Origin: Fasciolopsis buskii
Taxonomy: Eukaryota; Platyhelminthes; Trematoda; Plagiorchiida; Fasciolidae
Length of the DNA: 64,000 nt
Assembly (NCBI GenBank): GCA_008360955.1
Contig: LUCM01002927.1
Span: forward strand, 124,001-188,000
Direction: 5' to 3'
Part shown: positions 1 through 13,119 of the stretch, piece after piece
Layout of the letters: every line of letters begins with the position of its first letter
Position numbering within the stretch: position 1 is the stretch's first letter
Program-made: the position numbers and the translations under genes
The notes under the pieces: generated by a model
The model's input: only the letters and a program-made list of their open reading frames with translations
Databases searched by the model: none
Told to the model about the DNA's origin: nothing

Positions 1-1181
1 CACATGCCTCAATTCGAAACGACTATAATTTCGAATGGTGCTGTCCGCGAAATATCCCGTTGAACGATAGCGTTCAATACGGAATTTTGGTTATTTTATC
101 CTTTTCTAGCACAGATTAGACTGTTTTGAGCTACCTCACGGATGCTGTTTCCCGTAGGCTATCTTCACTTCGCTTCTGCTGTTCTAATCAACCCCTTTTG
201 TGCGTGTACACTCAGCAAATGTGACTGCGTCAATCGCGCATTTATTCCCTCGGTTCAGTAACTGGAAAACATACACTGAGTTGTGCCCAATGTTCACGGG
301 TACGGAGATGCGGGGGTACGCTATTCCACAAAGTAAATGCCGCGCGTCCTTGGCTAAGTGATAACCCGAGGAAAATAAACATGTTATTCGTTCAGATTAG
401 GTTCACCTGAAAGTACTCGGTGGGATTTTTGCTTGACATGCCCTGCATCGTTTCACGTGGATAAATCACGAGGGCACAAAACGCATTCCTTCGTGTCGCC
501 TAGTCTAAACGTATCTCTCCTCATTTGAGCTCACGTGCTGTTTACAAAAGTATTGACCGTATGGTATGTTTGGAAGGCTAGCGATCAGGAGAACAGACCC
601 ACATGTGATTGGATCAGCAGACTCGAAGCTCGCACGGACGACCACACAGGATGAGACACCAACAGTTCTCAAATAGATATAACATCACTCGGTGGTAGCT
701 CTATTCAGTCACAGCGTAAACCTGGCACACGAACAGACAGACAAATCAGGGTACTAGGAACCAGCAGTGGATTAGTCGTCTTTGGACACAAGCATATCGA
801 TAGTCACACAGTTCGCGGTGACATTCAAAGTTCTATCCTCATTAGATCCAAACATCCTTAGTCTATTTGACCTTCGTGATCTATCGAATTCTGCTCTCCT
901 AGGTCATCTTCGCACACCACGTATGGAGGACCTTCAAAGTGGAAAGAAATGGAGCGGTAGTTAAGTTAAAATCCCTGCTGCTGTTTCGTTCTCTTTAAGC
1001 GCAAAATTATCACATACCAGCACCTTTGATTTTCCAAGAATGATGGAAAAGAACAATACCGATTACAGTGGATTGCAAACAAACAATCTGACAATGTAAC
1101 AAAATAGAAAATAATTACAAACTGGGAGACAGTAGGAGTGAACAGCCAGAGGTTAACAAGTGAAGATGGTTTCTTTTTCAG

Positions 1182-1420
1182 TATCCCCTCACTGTTCCCC
1201 GTCCGTGAACGTTTTCGTGTTTTCCAATAGCTTCCAGGGGATAGAGGATCAAAAGACCGGACTTACAGCTTTCGAGTTACCAAACTTGGGCCCTAAGCCA
1301 CATGGACAAACAACGACAATTTTCTTCTCTTGGGCCCCAAACCAGGAAGTCACGGAACATCAAATGAACGCTAAAATTCGAGCTGACTTCCTCGAACAAT
1401 TGTACAAACTTATATCCTGA
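1182..1420 (+). CDS. candidate terminal exon, unknown protein
   Basis: An open frame runs to a TGA at 1418-1420. It is preceded by a good 3' splice-site-like signal: a GGTTAAC branch-like motif, then a T-rich tract ending TTTTTCAG at 1174-1181. The peptide is mixed in composition (Cys near the start, several aromatic residues, an AKIRADF stretch near the end) and has no low-complexity bias. I do not recognise a family. No strong donor lies before the stop, so a terminal exon is the simplest reading, but no AATAAA is visible close downstream. A chance ORF beside a chance acceptor remains quite possible. Confidence 0.2.
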
Positions 1421-4400
1421 CTCCCGCGTCGTGTTTTCAGCCCTGCCCGGCGTGTGAAAGAGAAACACGGAGGAGTAAACGATCGAGGGACAAACACGAA
1501 AGATTATTTTTTTGATTATTTTTGTACAGTGGTGAGTTTTCAAAGTTTTATGATCGCTGAGCTTGGCGTTTAGATCGCGAAGCTTTCATTATCAGCTGAG
1601 GTGACATCACCAGTGCATGGGCAGTGTATTTATGGCAACGCGGCCCTGATTTGACCGCGAACTCAGAGTAAGCCTGCCTTACATGTTGCTGTGGCTTCCA
1701 AATTGAACTCGCAGTGTTACTAATTTTACCAGGTTTAGAAACATTACTAATTTCGGTAATGTGGTTGCGAGACACCCTTTAACTAAGAATGGCGTTAGGT
1801 ACCGCGATCTTAAAGTGGCTCTGCTTGTTTCAGACTCCAAAAATTCGACATCAACGAGTCCACTTAAATTTTGCGCTTTGATAGGTTGAATATTTGGACT
1901 GCGCAATCTACCCATTGATGGAATTCGTCGGCGTGTGCCAAGATTTCCGAAAGTCTGTTCGCTTTATCCAAAATGAAAAGCTTGTCCAGATTGCATGTAT
2001 GCACTTTGACGCTGTACGTGATACCTTGAGGAAAATCAAGATGTCACGATGGCACCCCAGAAGTCATAGACCAGTGAGAGCTATCGTGGGTATTTGTGAT
2101 TTGACCTCATTGTCAGGACCACTTCCAGTATCAGTGAACCTCCCAAACTACGTGAAGCTTTTGTCTACCTCCAGCTGATTGCCACAGTCTTGATAAAGAT
2201 GTAAAGCACATACGGTATTTGGAAACCCCAATCATCAGAGGGTCCAAAGCGTGTTGAATTGGTTCGGCTTTTCGCTCATCGAAGAAATATCATCGGTATA
2301 CTTGTGTTGCATAGGAAGCATTAGAATCCATTGTCATCCAGACCAGACGAAACAATTTGCAGGGTTGTGGAAAGCGATGGCGTTATAGGACAGTATTGTC
2401 GCATTCAAAGCGCACCCTTTAACTCGTATATAGGAGCCAACAACCATCGGTAGGTAATGATATTGCCGATGCCATCGACGAGCGTTAGTGAAAGCAGTCT
2501 GTTGCCTGCGATCTTGCTCATCAAGCATGTCAAGTAATCCACCGTGGATTACCGATGCTAACGGCTTTGACATTAAAGAGATTAGGTCAATACATCCGTT
2601 TTCTGCGCGTTCACTACCGAATGCCTTCTTAGAAATGAGGTCAGCCTTCTATTATCTACACGAGGAGGTTACATTTCAGTGTACCAAACACCACCGACTA
2701 AAACTTGCAGTTCACGAAGAAGGTCGATTCCTCATTCACTAAACAGAACCGGGTGAAGACCACCGACGTTTTGCACTTTGTGGCATATTTGAGTTGAAAT
2801 GTCTTTGGGGATTTTCGCCTCAAAAGTTGCACCTGTGCCTTCGCGGCTTAGGAAGGAGCTTGGACTCCAGATTAGCTTGACTGCACTACTAAGTGTTTCG
2901 GCCATCCCGCGATTGGTCGTTGTTTGATATGAATGACGAAACCGCCCATCCGGCAGTTTGTTTCACCCAAACCCAAGGCATCTCATCGCTAACCGGGATT
3001 AGCTGAATGCCATAGAACAGTAGTACTTGGATAGACTGGCGTGCATCGTGAGAAGGAACACACTCGGCGGAAATCCAGGATGTCGGCATGTGACAAGTCA
3101 AGCCGCATCACACTAAGCCAGAAGAATACAAGTTGTTCCTGCTAAACAACCACTACTGGGATTACCAGACGGGGTTGATTGCAGCCTTTCACCTGTCGCA
3201 TTTCGGTAGGTCAGGAGCCAAGCCGAATCAGATAGCTTATGGAAGTTTATCACAGGAGTACATGAGAAATACGAAGGTTCGACGTCGAGAACGAATGACA
3301 GACTTCAAGACCACCGGAAGTCTTGTACACGGCCTCAACATTTTTAGGTAACGGCCAACGGTCGATCTGTGTCCATTGCTTATTCCAAGAGGACAGGTGT
3401 CCTTTGCCGCATAGTCAGCTGGAACTTCTGAAGTTTGCACTGGAGAGAATTGACGGTCGATATCAACATGCAGCCAATAGTCTGGCAAGAAGAACAGTAC
3501 TACCCGCTGCGATGAGCGCAAGAGATCGTGTTGGTTTTGAAGATCGACATGTTTATCCGCATCTGCGCCCAAACCACCGAGTGAGATAAGCCGAGAGGTC
3601 AAATAAACCATCTTTCGGAAAGGCGGCTGGTTATTTTGACTGAACCGCCAAGTCGCATTCCATACTATCACCTTTTGGTTGGGATTCCGTTTAGTCACCG
3701 AGACCTACGGCCACGTATGCAAGATCAGAAGCCACACCATTATAGGTTTCAAGTAGGCGTAAGTAGAACCCCCCAGAATGGTTGAATAGAGGTCCTAATC
3801 TAATGATGGACCTGGAATCTTAGACGTGAATGCCCTAGGCAAATTTGATGAGACCTGGAAACTAGATGAATAGTGACAGGGCACACAAATCGAATGGGAC
3901 TTGTTCCGGACGCATCAACTCAAGTGCAGTAGATTGCAGATCCCGAAGAAGGTCAAAATACGCACAAAAAGGGAGTGGGGGGTTAGGCGTAGTATTAGGG
4001 TTGTCGATGCGCGTGTGCATTGTCGCACGTTTGACTTTGCGAACCAAAAGTGCAGCTTCAGTCTATATTCAACCTAATCATATTTACTTCACCGTAGTTT
4101 ATTGTCGGCCTAGAATGGGCCCTTCGATTCTAGTGTATATCTTCAGCATTTTCGCAATCGAACGCCACCTGCGAGACAACTGTTTTAAACCAGATAACCC
4201 AGTGAGCACTCGTCTATTACGATGAATCGTGTCGGGTAAGGGGAATACGATAACAGGTCAGTCGCCACGCTACGGCACTTCCCGCGTACGCTTGTGGTAC
4301 TTTGTGGGGAAAATACATACCGGACTCGTGACGGATTGTCCGAGGCCGCCTGTTCAATGAATGTCACCCCTGTCCATTCATCGCTAACCATCAAAGTGGC

Positions 4401-5500
4401 GATCGGTCCCATTTCCCCGATTTGGGGATACTCCTGGTGGCATGCGTCTCTGCCTTGTTCTGCTTTGCAGTGCACAGATCTGTTTAACCTTATACCATCT
4501 TACTGTGAGTTCAGTTCTTATCTCACGGTACGGTCAACTCAAGGAATAAATGGGCGAGAAATGATAAATGATCAACGGCAGTGCAATCAGTTGAAGAACA
4601 ACAGAAAAAAAGAAATATTTTAAACGCATTGGCGACACTGATTAGGACATTAAGGTAGCCTCCAGCTACCGCTTCGGTGGATCTTGCGGATAGCAATATC
4701 CAGTTCACTGGCAAAGGTTTTTATACAATTCCATCACACCACCTACTACTGATCTACTACTGAAATATGATATTTTTTATATGCAAAATCTATGCAGTAC
4801 AGCAAACTCTATTGGTTCTTGAATCACTACTGCTATCTTCGAAGAACAGCGTACAGCAAGGAAAACGTTCTGTGCGTATAGATTACGATCTTAATTTATT
4901 TATGTTCAACGACTCTCTGAAAGATTGAAACCCAGGATCCAGGAGATGCGTCCATCTTCTCAGGCAATTTTGAAATTTCCCCGCCATGTTCTATCGAAAC
5001 TACGAAGACAAGCGTGCTAAAATGTGGACAGTCTTAGCACACCTGCTCATAAGAACCATGCTTCGAACGTGTAAAACAAGAATGACTTTATGGCTGCTGT
5101 GTAAACTCGATTTCTAGGTAACTGTCGGGGGTTACGCTCACGCTACGAATGCCTCAAGTTGATGAGTCTCAATCGAGTTCTCTGTAAGCACGAAGAAACT
5201 TTATCCAGTTTGCGACCATGTGATAGAATGCAACTATTCAAATAAGTAAATCTGTCCAATTCACCCACAAATTTGACTTCTAGAGCAAGATTGGGCCCCG
5301 AGTTGATCGAATCTTCCAACAACACATAACAAGTTGAGATTTGCAAAACGCATCCCAAATGTGGCTATACGGTCGAGTAAAACTAGAGACTTGCTGGGTT
5401 TTCACTCAAAAGCACAACATAGTCCGCGTACTCGAAGTCAGACTGGTTGCAATTTGAGTGAGTATCAATGCCATTGTTATCACATATGGATAGATTATGT
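1421..5500. other. no recognisable gene or repeat
   Basis: Moderate-length open frames overlap on opposite strands around 2.3-3.7 kb and 3.9-4.7 kb, the longest about 150 codons on the minus strand at 3237-3698. None shows a domain motif I can defend. I considered a decayed LTR-retrotransposon pol here and could not support it. No microsatellite or SINE is present. Confidence 0.4.
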
Positions 5501-5680
5501 CCGGCATTGGCCAAGCGGATAAGGTCGTGACGTTTGGACCTGAAGGTTGCGGGTTCAAACCCTCCCACTGCCGGTCAACTTCCCCACTTGGTAGCCCTTT
5601 GTTGGCCGCGGCCCCCTTCCTGAAAATCGATGTACAATGTCGTTTCATTATTAAAGGAAGTAAATGATCAAAGATAAAAG
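5501..5680 (+). mobile_element. SINE-1 copy 1 (tRNA-derived)
   Basis: About 180 bp with a tRNA-like head. It has a 5' acceptor-like CCGGCATTGG, an A box TGGCCAAGCGG, a B box close to GGTTCRAAYCC, and a closing CCACTGCCGG that can pair with the 5' end. A body containing GGCCGCGGCCCCCTTCCTG follows, then a TTTCATTATTAAAGG tail and an A-rich end. The same head-body-tail order recurs six more times in the window on both strands. The B box here reads TTCAAACC, a small departure from consensus, so this copy is probably older than the one at 15.8 kb. Short ORFs across it are translations of the repeat and not genes. Confidence 0.85.
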
Positions 5681-7650
5681 ATTTCCGTGACTACCTCAAT
5701 GACATCACTGAGAAGAAAACGACACTGACGAATACAATTTCTAATGGTGAGCTCGGGTGAACGGGAGCCACAAGGACAAATTCAACTTCGACTGTTTGCA
5801 TACAGATACTATAATAGTGGAATGGAATTCTCTGGCATACCTTTCGGTGCGAGGTGGCGCCAAAGACCGGACATCAACGACCGCATCCTCACCCTCTTAT
5901 TCCAGGGATGTGCATAACAAGGACCAGTTTGATGATTTGAACAAACCTGTAAACTCAACCCCACAGCATGACTGCTGTTCACACGTCAGCGAATGACAGG
6001 CGATAATTATAGAGCATTAATGCCAGCCTTTTCGTTTCTAAAATTAGGAATGCAAGATTGCGGAATTTTTTCCGCGTTTAACCTAGTCTGAGCCACGAAT
6101 GTCCTCATCTGTGATCAAATCTTATCCAGAAACTAGTATGGCTTGTAAAATTTCTGTCCACCTTCAGTAAACCATTAGACTGTTGAACTCTCAGAGGATT
6201 TCCGATGAATGCAAGACGATGTGTTCACACACAAAATCGCCGACCTCAGCAGTGCGCGTAATGGTATTCGGTTTCTTCGAAACGTTTGAAGCACTGCTAA
6301 GTTGAGGGTAATACAAAACCTTTTGAAACCGTGCTAACATTTGTCTATGTATCATTTGTATTCGTACGAAATAAGTTGCAGAGTGCACCATCGGAATTAT
6401 GGTAAAGAAGAATGAGGAACGAAGCAAAATATGTGGTAACTTTTCCGCACGCCGCCTAATCGTCTTTGTTCAATGGACAAAATAAATACTCCTAAAAACG
6501 TCTCAAAGTAGTCCGTAGTGAGTGGCCCAGGTTCCGAATCGGCTACTCGCTCTGAGCCCCCCCTCGAAGTGGACTTAAAATGACCAGTCTCTCAGGTAGA
6601 TTGCGCTGAGAAAATCCTACCCATTGTCTTCTCGTGGCCAAGGTGTTTTCAACAGTTTGCGAGGACGAAGTCACATTTCTGACTTTCTCCATCGGGCTGA
6701 CTGATTGCTGCAGAAGATGCATAAACCCTGATTCCAAATCATCTACGAACGGCGTACGAGGCATGTGGCTTGGCACTCACCGGAATCTAGCTTCTACTCG
6801 TGCTCTTCTTCTTTCGACAGGTCGGGTGCTCATATCTCTTTCTGGTGATGGCAGGTTTTCTTAGCCAAAAACATATTGTTTCCCACTGAACGGGTTCAGA
6901 TGGACTTGGAATTTCAAAATACGACAAATGAAATATACCATTTTTAAAACTATCGTTCAACGGAAACGCTACAATTGACTTACTACATACAGAGTTATGT
7001 TTCTTTTTCAGCTCCATGCCAGTCTAAACTAAATCTTTGCCTGAATGTATTTTTGTGGATAGGTCATGAAAATTCAATATCGATTTTATTACTAATTTAA
7101 AACGAATCCGGAAATATTTTAAATTCGGTAAAATTCAGAATTTAGAGTTTTCATAAAGGTCAAGGTGAAAAGCAAGGTCATGATTCGTTCAAATTTCAAA
7201 TGCGTGTTTTGAAATCGTTTATATAAGACCTCTATCTGTCGCGGAATTTGTCCCCGAAACGTCACCCAGTTTTTGCACAGCACATTCCGCAATCAGATAC
7301 ATCAAAAGGCTTTTGTATGCAAAGGATAATATGCTTATTGGCGCGGTACTTGCATTGCTTCAGATTCGTTATTCCAACAAAGTTATGTTCGTTTAATTTA
7401 ACCCCAGTAATAGCTGGCGGAGTAGCCAGCTGTCAGAGGGTACTAAACAACCGCATAACCAATTGCGCTGAAATTGTAGTCCAGACACTGAGATTGTAGT
7501 CCGGGCTATGGATGAGACATAATAACTAGTTCAAGTCAGCCATCACCCAAATAACCGAAATGCTTCGACATCCTTGACTTGAGTACATTTAGTTGCTCAC
7601 ATCCTATTTAAATAGCACTGTGCTTGTTATAGGTTAGATATTTTTAGGAA
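5681..7650. other. mostly unique sequence
   Basis: No gene recognised. A stretch at about 6680-6800 resembles 25300-25420 and is listed as a dispersed repeat. A small imperfect tandem duplication containing GATTGTAGTCC lies near 7470-7510. Confidence 0.4.
6680..6800 (+). repeat. dispersed repeat R3, copy 1
   Basis: This stretch shares interrupted blocks with 25300-25420 in the same order. They include CTGCA followed by GATG, an AAACC-TGATTCCAAA block, and CGA-GCATG followed by ACTCA. By eye the two align over about 110 bp at perhaps two-thirds identity, and the first frame of both gives a related peptide beginning CRR. It is probably an old dispersed element. I cannot name it. Confidence 0.45.
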
Positions 7651-7795
7651 AATATTCACTATGTGACATCACTGCTCAACTTCTTGTTAGGAATCATCAA
7701 CAATGCATGTCTGTCACGCCCCAACGGAGACGCGAACCCGGGACGAACGATTTTGAGTTGAATACTTTAGCCATTTCACTACCGGACAGGCTGCC
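7651..7795 (-). mobile_element. SINE-2, internally deleted
   Basis: On the minus strand the sequence has an A-box-like TAGTGAAATGGCTAA, a B box GGTTCGCGTCTCC, the post-box motif TTGGGGCGTGACAG and then GATGATTCCTAACAAG. It finishes with the family 3' end resembling TTGAGCGATGATATCACA. The middle part present in other copies (AAACAGCTGTACAGTGATTCC) is missing, so this copy has an internal deletion. The family is tRNA-derived but distinct in sequence from SINE-1. Confidence 0.7.
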
Positions 7796-10700
7796 AACAG
7801 TTAGTTGACTATTTTCGTGCAATAGCCCCCTTGATGAGTAATTCCTTTGCAAGAAAAGACGCGATTAGCCGTCGGTCGGTATAAGTGAAGGCTATGAGCA
7901 GACGTAAAGCGTTTGAAACATGTCCGCTTTGACGGGACGATTCATGCCATGTCCGGAAACCAGCACTAACTGACAAACCCTTCTAGGATTCCCTAAATGA
8001 CGCGGGGCGCAGACATCCTGTTGACCGGGTGCAGGAGCGAAATATCAAAATCCAGACAAAGTCAGTTGTAATGGTTATTATGATTAAGGTGATTGTTCAG
8101 TGTTATCAGGCCAGAAGTCAGCTGTGGGCGCGAGAGAGAGTCCACCTCGATGGAGCTCACTGGGTAGCTATCTGAAACGGACAACAAAAAAGCGTATCAG
8201 CCGCCAGCATGTCAGCTCACGATGTGCTCGTTACAGCAGATAGGACGCCAAAAGTAATAAAAACAGAAACCACTAATTGTGAGGCGTACTTACTGAGCCA
8301 GTTAATCATGCTGAACACGCAATGGTGGTAATATAAAGGTGTACACTAAAGTTGGAGATGACTGCACGATCCTCGTCGAATGGGGTTGGTGGTAAGTGCG
8401 ATGGAATTAGTATCCCTCACACTAACACGTAATGTGATGGATGATTCCAGATTTGAAATGTGAACAAGACAGGCGAAAGTGTACGAATAAGTTCAAGGAG
8501 AGCCACAAAGCCCTAAGATATTCGCGGCAGTTCGACTGATTTATTTCGGGAAAATGTGAGTTTACCTGAATTGTGTTTCTAGAACATGGCGAATCACTCA
8601 ATTTTCGGACCACATTGAAGCCGTCGATTATCAGTTACCTGCTTTTCAAATGAACATAAAAGTGGAGTAAAACTTGCCATGGCACAATCATACTAAGTTG
8701 CTGTCGCATGTTGTTCCCGACGTAACTCCGACGCCTTCCATTTACCAAATCATTTGAGTAGCAGCTACAAAACGACAGCAGTCGATAAAGGATGTTAGCA
8801 CTCGACTGTATTAGAAAACATGCTCTCATGTAATCAGTCGAATGTGCCAGTGCCTAACCAAAGACTGGGCATCGGGGTCTACACTCGCTGGATATTTAAA
8901 TTTCTAACCAAAGGCCATATCTCACATTTGAGCACCAGAATCACGTGACTTGGTCGAAGCGGGCAAGCAGAAATGATCGACTACTTAGGCTTTCAGTTTG
9001 AACTTGACGTCACGCAGACATGCACACGATGTGCGAAAACGTTGTGGTGCTTTTCTGCTAAAGCTGTACCGAAAAAGCTTTCATCGTTTCTCTTCTGACG
9101 GGTGCGGCAAGATGACCAAAAGTGTCTGAAATTGGAACAAAACAAAAAATCGTTAACTCTCATCCCAAAGTAGGCAGCCACGGACGCTGACATTGCTTGC
9201 TTCTAGCACACGGGCTCTACAATCCCCAGCTTGGTCAGGATCACTTCGTTATGTGAAAACTCACTGAGTTCCGGTTGAATCCAAAGAAACGTGAGTGATT
9301 TTGGATTTGGTCGAGTCTCAAACACGATGACCTCAATTTTCACTCGGCCAAGCAGGTGAGCTTGGCTGAAGTGTGCCCATCATAAACATGTACGGGCCAA
9401 CGAATAGAGATTATCTCCCAAGTCGGCTTGCAAACGGCCGGGGTTAGATGAATCGAGCCCATCCTGAATTCAGATGATGACGGACTCTATTCATCTTACC
9501 TCATCTGGAGAGCCAAGTTACAAAAGCCAGCGACAAAGCGACAGATAACAATTACCAAAGGTGGCAAGACCGTGGAACTGATGAGTAGCTAATTTATTGT
9601 TTGAAGAAAAAACACTAGTGCACGTCTTCTAAGACAGCACAAGGCTTACGACTAGGGGAACATTTTGTGCATGGGAAAAGCAAATGGTGCGAATTTACCC
9701 GGAACCAGGTCCGTCGACTCTCGCTAATTTCGCAAAATAGCGCACATAGTGGACAACACAGTGTTAAATCGCATTTGCTGCCGGATTTTTCCTCCCTGTT
9801 TGACGAATCCACATTTCAGCCAAGCCGCTGATGACACAGTCCCGAAATTTGACTTTTTTTAAATTTCGTATTACATTTTCCGTCACGCGATTCCCATCGC
9901 TTGTGTTTTGTGAATAAGGCGCGACTAGGAAAAAGGCTGTTTTGTGTTTGTGATTCAAAGATTGTACAAAATCATTTTATCACAGCTCTACCGTCCTCGT
10001 CCCTCGGTCAGTGTTTTGTCACTGTCGGCCGGGAAACAGAATCGATGCAAGATTACGCTGTTCAATGGAATAGCTTCAGTGGTGGTAAATTTGTCCGCTA
10101 GAAAGGCTAAAATCGGATACGTCGATGATTTTTCAAGCCATTGTCGTTTGATAACATGTTGTGAGATGATATTGAATGAGTCTGCACTGCTGTTACCGGT
10201 CAGAAGCAATCGTAAGCAAGGGTTCTACCAAATAATTTCTAAACAAAAATCTTAAGAGCAGAGATCTCTAATTTTTGGTCTAGGTGATCTATTCGTGTGA
10301 GAATCGGACGAGTATCACCCAATCTGTTGAATCGGTTTTCCTAAGGCCCATGTAATTTGATTCAAGTCAAGTCAAGTCAGGCCCGGCTTTTGCTTTGCAC
10401 ACTGAAGTACCTAGTATACTCAACCTATTTTTATTCGCTGGAACTCGGCAGGTAGTCGGTAGGCTTGGCCAACAAATTTATCTTGACAAGAATCCCAAAT
10501 CACGGTGATCAAGGATTGGTAGAGTGTGTATTTACACAGGACCAGTACACAAGTAGAGTGCTGCGTAACTTTTCTAAACAGCCTTCATAAGGCCAATGCA
10601 ACTCACGTGAAATAAGTTTAGCGGAATGACGATGCACCGGACCGAAACGGTTGGAAGACACAAGGTCTTACGGGGCTGCACTGATCAGATCAACGAGACC

Positions 10701-11339
10701 ATCTCCAGTGCAATGCTGGCGAACGCGATGGATACGCGATCGACAGATCGTTTGGCGTTGTCCATCTAGCCTCTGGCAACCGTGTCAAACCGATCAGACA
10801 AACGATTTCCGCGCGAAATGCACAAGCAAGCCGCATGCATTCAAAAGCAGTTTGTTAAATCCCACAAGTTTCATAACCTACAGTCACAAAGATGACGAGA
10901 TCAATGGAAAAATTAGTGTATCTATTTATAATTGAGGCAACAATCACTAATTTTGCCCCTATGCGCCGCTATCAAAAGTACCACAACATATCCCATGAAT
11001 AATGCTTGTCTGATAAGGAGGGCTGAAGGAAACGGCGACATGTTTGCTCCTGGACGACTTCTGATCGCATTTGAGTCTAAAGTAGCCAGGCTAGTTGTCC
11101 TGTTATTAGACGCACTACACATTTATAAGACAAACACGCACGCACATGGAGCTGAAGACTGCAAAGCACCAGTGTTAGTAAGAGATTTTGTGATTAACCA
11201 TCATGTGGCATCAATGCTCAGTTCATTATTAAGAGTCAATGGAAGCATTGTACGGCTGTTATCATTCACTGCCAGCGGTCGTGCCAATCCGCATTGAATA
11301 GATGCACCAACATGCGGCGAAGTTCACCAAATCTTTAAA
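7796..11339. other. no recognisable gene; one candidate exon
   Basis: The stretch is unique-looking. A good minus-strand 3' splice-site-like tract, reading GTTAAC then TTTTGTTCCAATTTCAG, ends at 9126, but the open frames beyond it are short and unrecognised. A pentamer run (AAGTC)n lies at about 10365-10380. A separate plus-strand candidate exon is listed at 10017-10255. Confidence 0.35.
10017..10255 (+). CDS. candidate terminal exon, unknown protein
   Basis: An open frame ends in TAA at 10253-10255. Upstream is a pyrimidine-rich run across about 9985-10010, from CTCTACCGTCC to CCCTCGGTCAG, that could serve as an acceptor. The peptide has paired cysteines (CRLITCCEM) and a basic C-terminus. 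I see no donor before the stop and no close AATAAA. No family recognised. The start is set near the acceptor and is approximate. Confidence 0.17.
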
Positions 11340-11515
11340 AGCGTACCCGACCAGCCCAAGGGCTATGACCTTTGACTCCAAAATAGTTCGTCCTCGGTTC
11401 GTATCCCAGTTAGGGCGTGATGGCCACGCACTACCGATGACTCCTAACAAGAGTGAAACAGCTGCACAGTGATTCCATGGTTTTTAATGGCAGGCTGAGC
11501 GTTATCACATGACGG
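11340..11515 (+). mobile_element. SINE-2 copy
   Basis: The copy has a degenerate A-box region, a B box in CTCGGTTCGTATCCCAG, then TTAGGGCGTGATGG and CACTACCGATGACTCC. The family middle (AACAAGAGTGAAACAGCTGCACAGTGATTCCATGG) follows and is clearly shared with copies at 11.7, 39.7, 56.3 and 62.8 kb. It ends near GCTGAGCGTTATCACA. Confidence 0.7.
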
Positions 11516-11728
11516 GTAATTTTTTTTGAAAAAAACAGCCCCCATTATTGGCACATACCAGGTAGCCCAACCGTGTAGGTCATGTCTGAAGACCTTGATA
11601 CGCTTAAGAAACCTACAGAGAAGTCTTCTCCCAGTGGAGGCTGATCATTGTGCGCTAGCAGACGCAACCGTCAAGGTCAGGTTAGATACAACATTTTGTG
11701 ATAAAGTTCAAGAAACCGCCAACAGCCT

Positions 11729-11892
11729 GCCCGGCAGCCTATTGACCAGGACGTCTGACTTAAAACCGCTGGTCTCTGGTTCGCGTCCCATTTCGGGCGT
11801 GGTGTATTTATACGGCCGGTGACGTCAAACAAGAATGGAATAGCTGCTTTTTCTTCTGAATGGTGAGCTGAGTGTTAGTACCGGACGGTGAA
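11729..11892 (+). mobile_element. SINE-2 copy, second in direct repeat
   Basis: This lies about 0.2 kb downstream of the previous SINE-2, in the same orientation. The B box is GGTTCGCGTCCC at 11779-11790, followed by ATTTCGGGCGTGG and a 3' half resembling CAAGAATGGAATAGCTGC, then GGTGAGCTGAGTGTTAG. The A box is weak. The two copies diverge enough that they look like separate insertions and not a recent local duplication. Confidence 0.6.
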
Positions 11893-13119
11893 CAATATGG
11901 TGAAATTCATCGGATCATTGTGTGCATGAAATTCTCCCATTTATTTCCCGTCCCTTTGAGATCTTCGTATGAGAAAATCAATTGGATGTTGAAAAATTTC
12001 AACTTACTATCGACATGGACAATAAAAGTGAAACCAGTCCTTTAATCGAACACATTGTTGATTATCGAATTGGCATCTACGTCCGATGAGTCGATCGCGT
12101 TTCATCACATTTGAGACAACAATCTGTAGTTTTTTCGTCACGCGTTTTGGCAAAACACGGACACAACACAGCTTTTGTTGATATCATTCTTCTGATGTCC
12201 ATTGCAAAAAAACGACCATTTCTGATTTATTCATTGGGAAAAACTTACAGCATACAACCGTGGTCTCCTAGTGCAGAGTATGGGAAAAAGTTTATGGTAT
12301 TCAGTATCTGGTCATCCACGCAGCAGTCGTGTGCAGGCGGGCTTTGCGAACGCTCGCTCTGGCTCTACCAAGGCAGAGTTATCCACGAGCGGTGTTTGAA
12401 TACCGGGTGGCAAAAGCACTACGGAAACCGTTGTAAAACTAGGGGTAATCCGCTGGGAAAACAATCGTCCCGATATCTTCCCACTTCAGGCAGACCATGA
12501 TTATTTTTGTCAAGACAAATGTGAATACGTAAGGAGTTATCCCCGTGGAATCACTGATTTGGACAACACATCTCGTGTGCATCTATGCGGAATGCTAAAG
12601 AAGTTGACCGGAATGATGACGACAACGAAAAAGGGAATGGGAAAATATATTGGGTGCTTAGTGGTAATGCGGGGAGCATCTTACCGAACAAATGGACTGG
12701 ATAAAATGTGAGGTGCCTCTCGCTAGAGCAGTCGTCACGTACATTCCTTCGATTTTTTTGATCATTGTCCAACACGGTATGGCAAAAGTGATCTCAGTTT
12801 AATCTGAATGAATGGTTGTGAAGTTTTTTTAGCTTGCAAACCGCCACAGTGGTTTTGCTGTTCGTTGATACGCAAACGAAGCCGTGGTTCATGCTGGCTT
12901 TTATGCTTCTGTACATATCCGATTGGTCATTCGCGAATTCAAATATCGAGGGCCTCAAAATACATTAAAATGTTCTCGACCCTAACGATACGATATGAAG
13001 AAAAGCCATTGTATTGCTGTTCAGGTCTGTGAGACCCCTTACCGAGGAGGAAATTGTATTGTAATTAACATTGTCTGAATCTGATGACGCTTTTTCCCTG
13101 GTTACCGATGGCTGCGGGA
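11893..13119. other. no recognisable gene
   Basis: A plus-strand open frame covers 12111-12500. Its second half is rich in Cys and Trp and starts after a weak acceptor-like AACTTACAG at about 12250. I could not recognise it. A minus-strand donor-like TTCGGTAAG lies at about 12675. Nothing repetitive is seen. Confidence 0.3.

Noticed and set aside
1850..3700. Decayed LTR-retrotransposon pol (FVGVCQDFRKSVRFI; TTTNRGMAE on the minus strand)
   Set aside because: Isolated look-alike phrases on opposite strands in no consistent order; no catalytic motifs found.
8297..8349. 53-bp minus-strand micro-exon between CTTTAG and a GTAAGT donor
   Set aside because: Short motifs of this kind are expected by chance many times in 64 kb on two strands; nothing else supports it.
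8993..9125. Minus-strand exon after a strong TTCCAATTTCAG acceptor
   Set aside because: The acceptor is good, but the frame is short and ends in a weakly protein-like tail; three frames give equally plausible short peptides.
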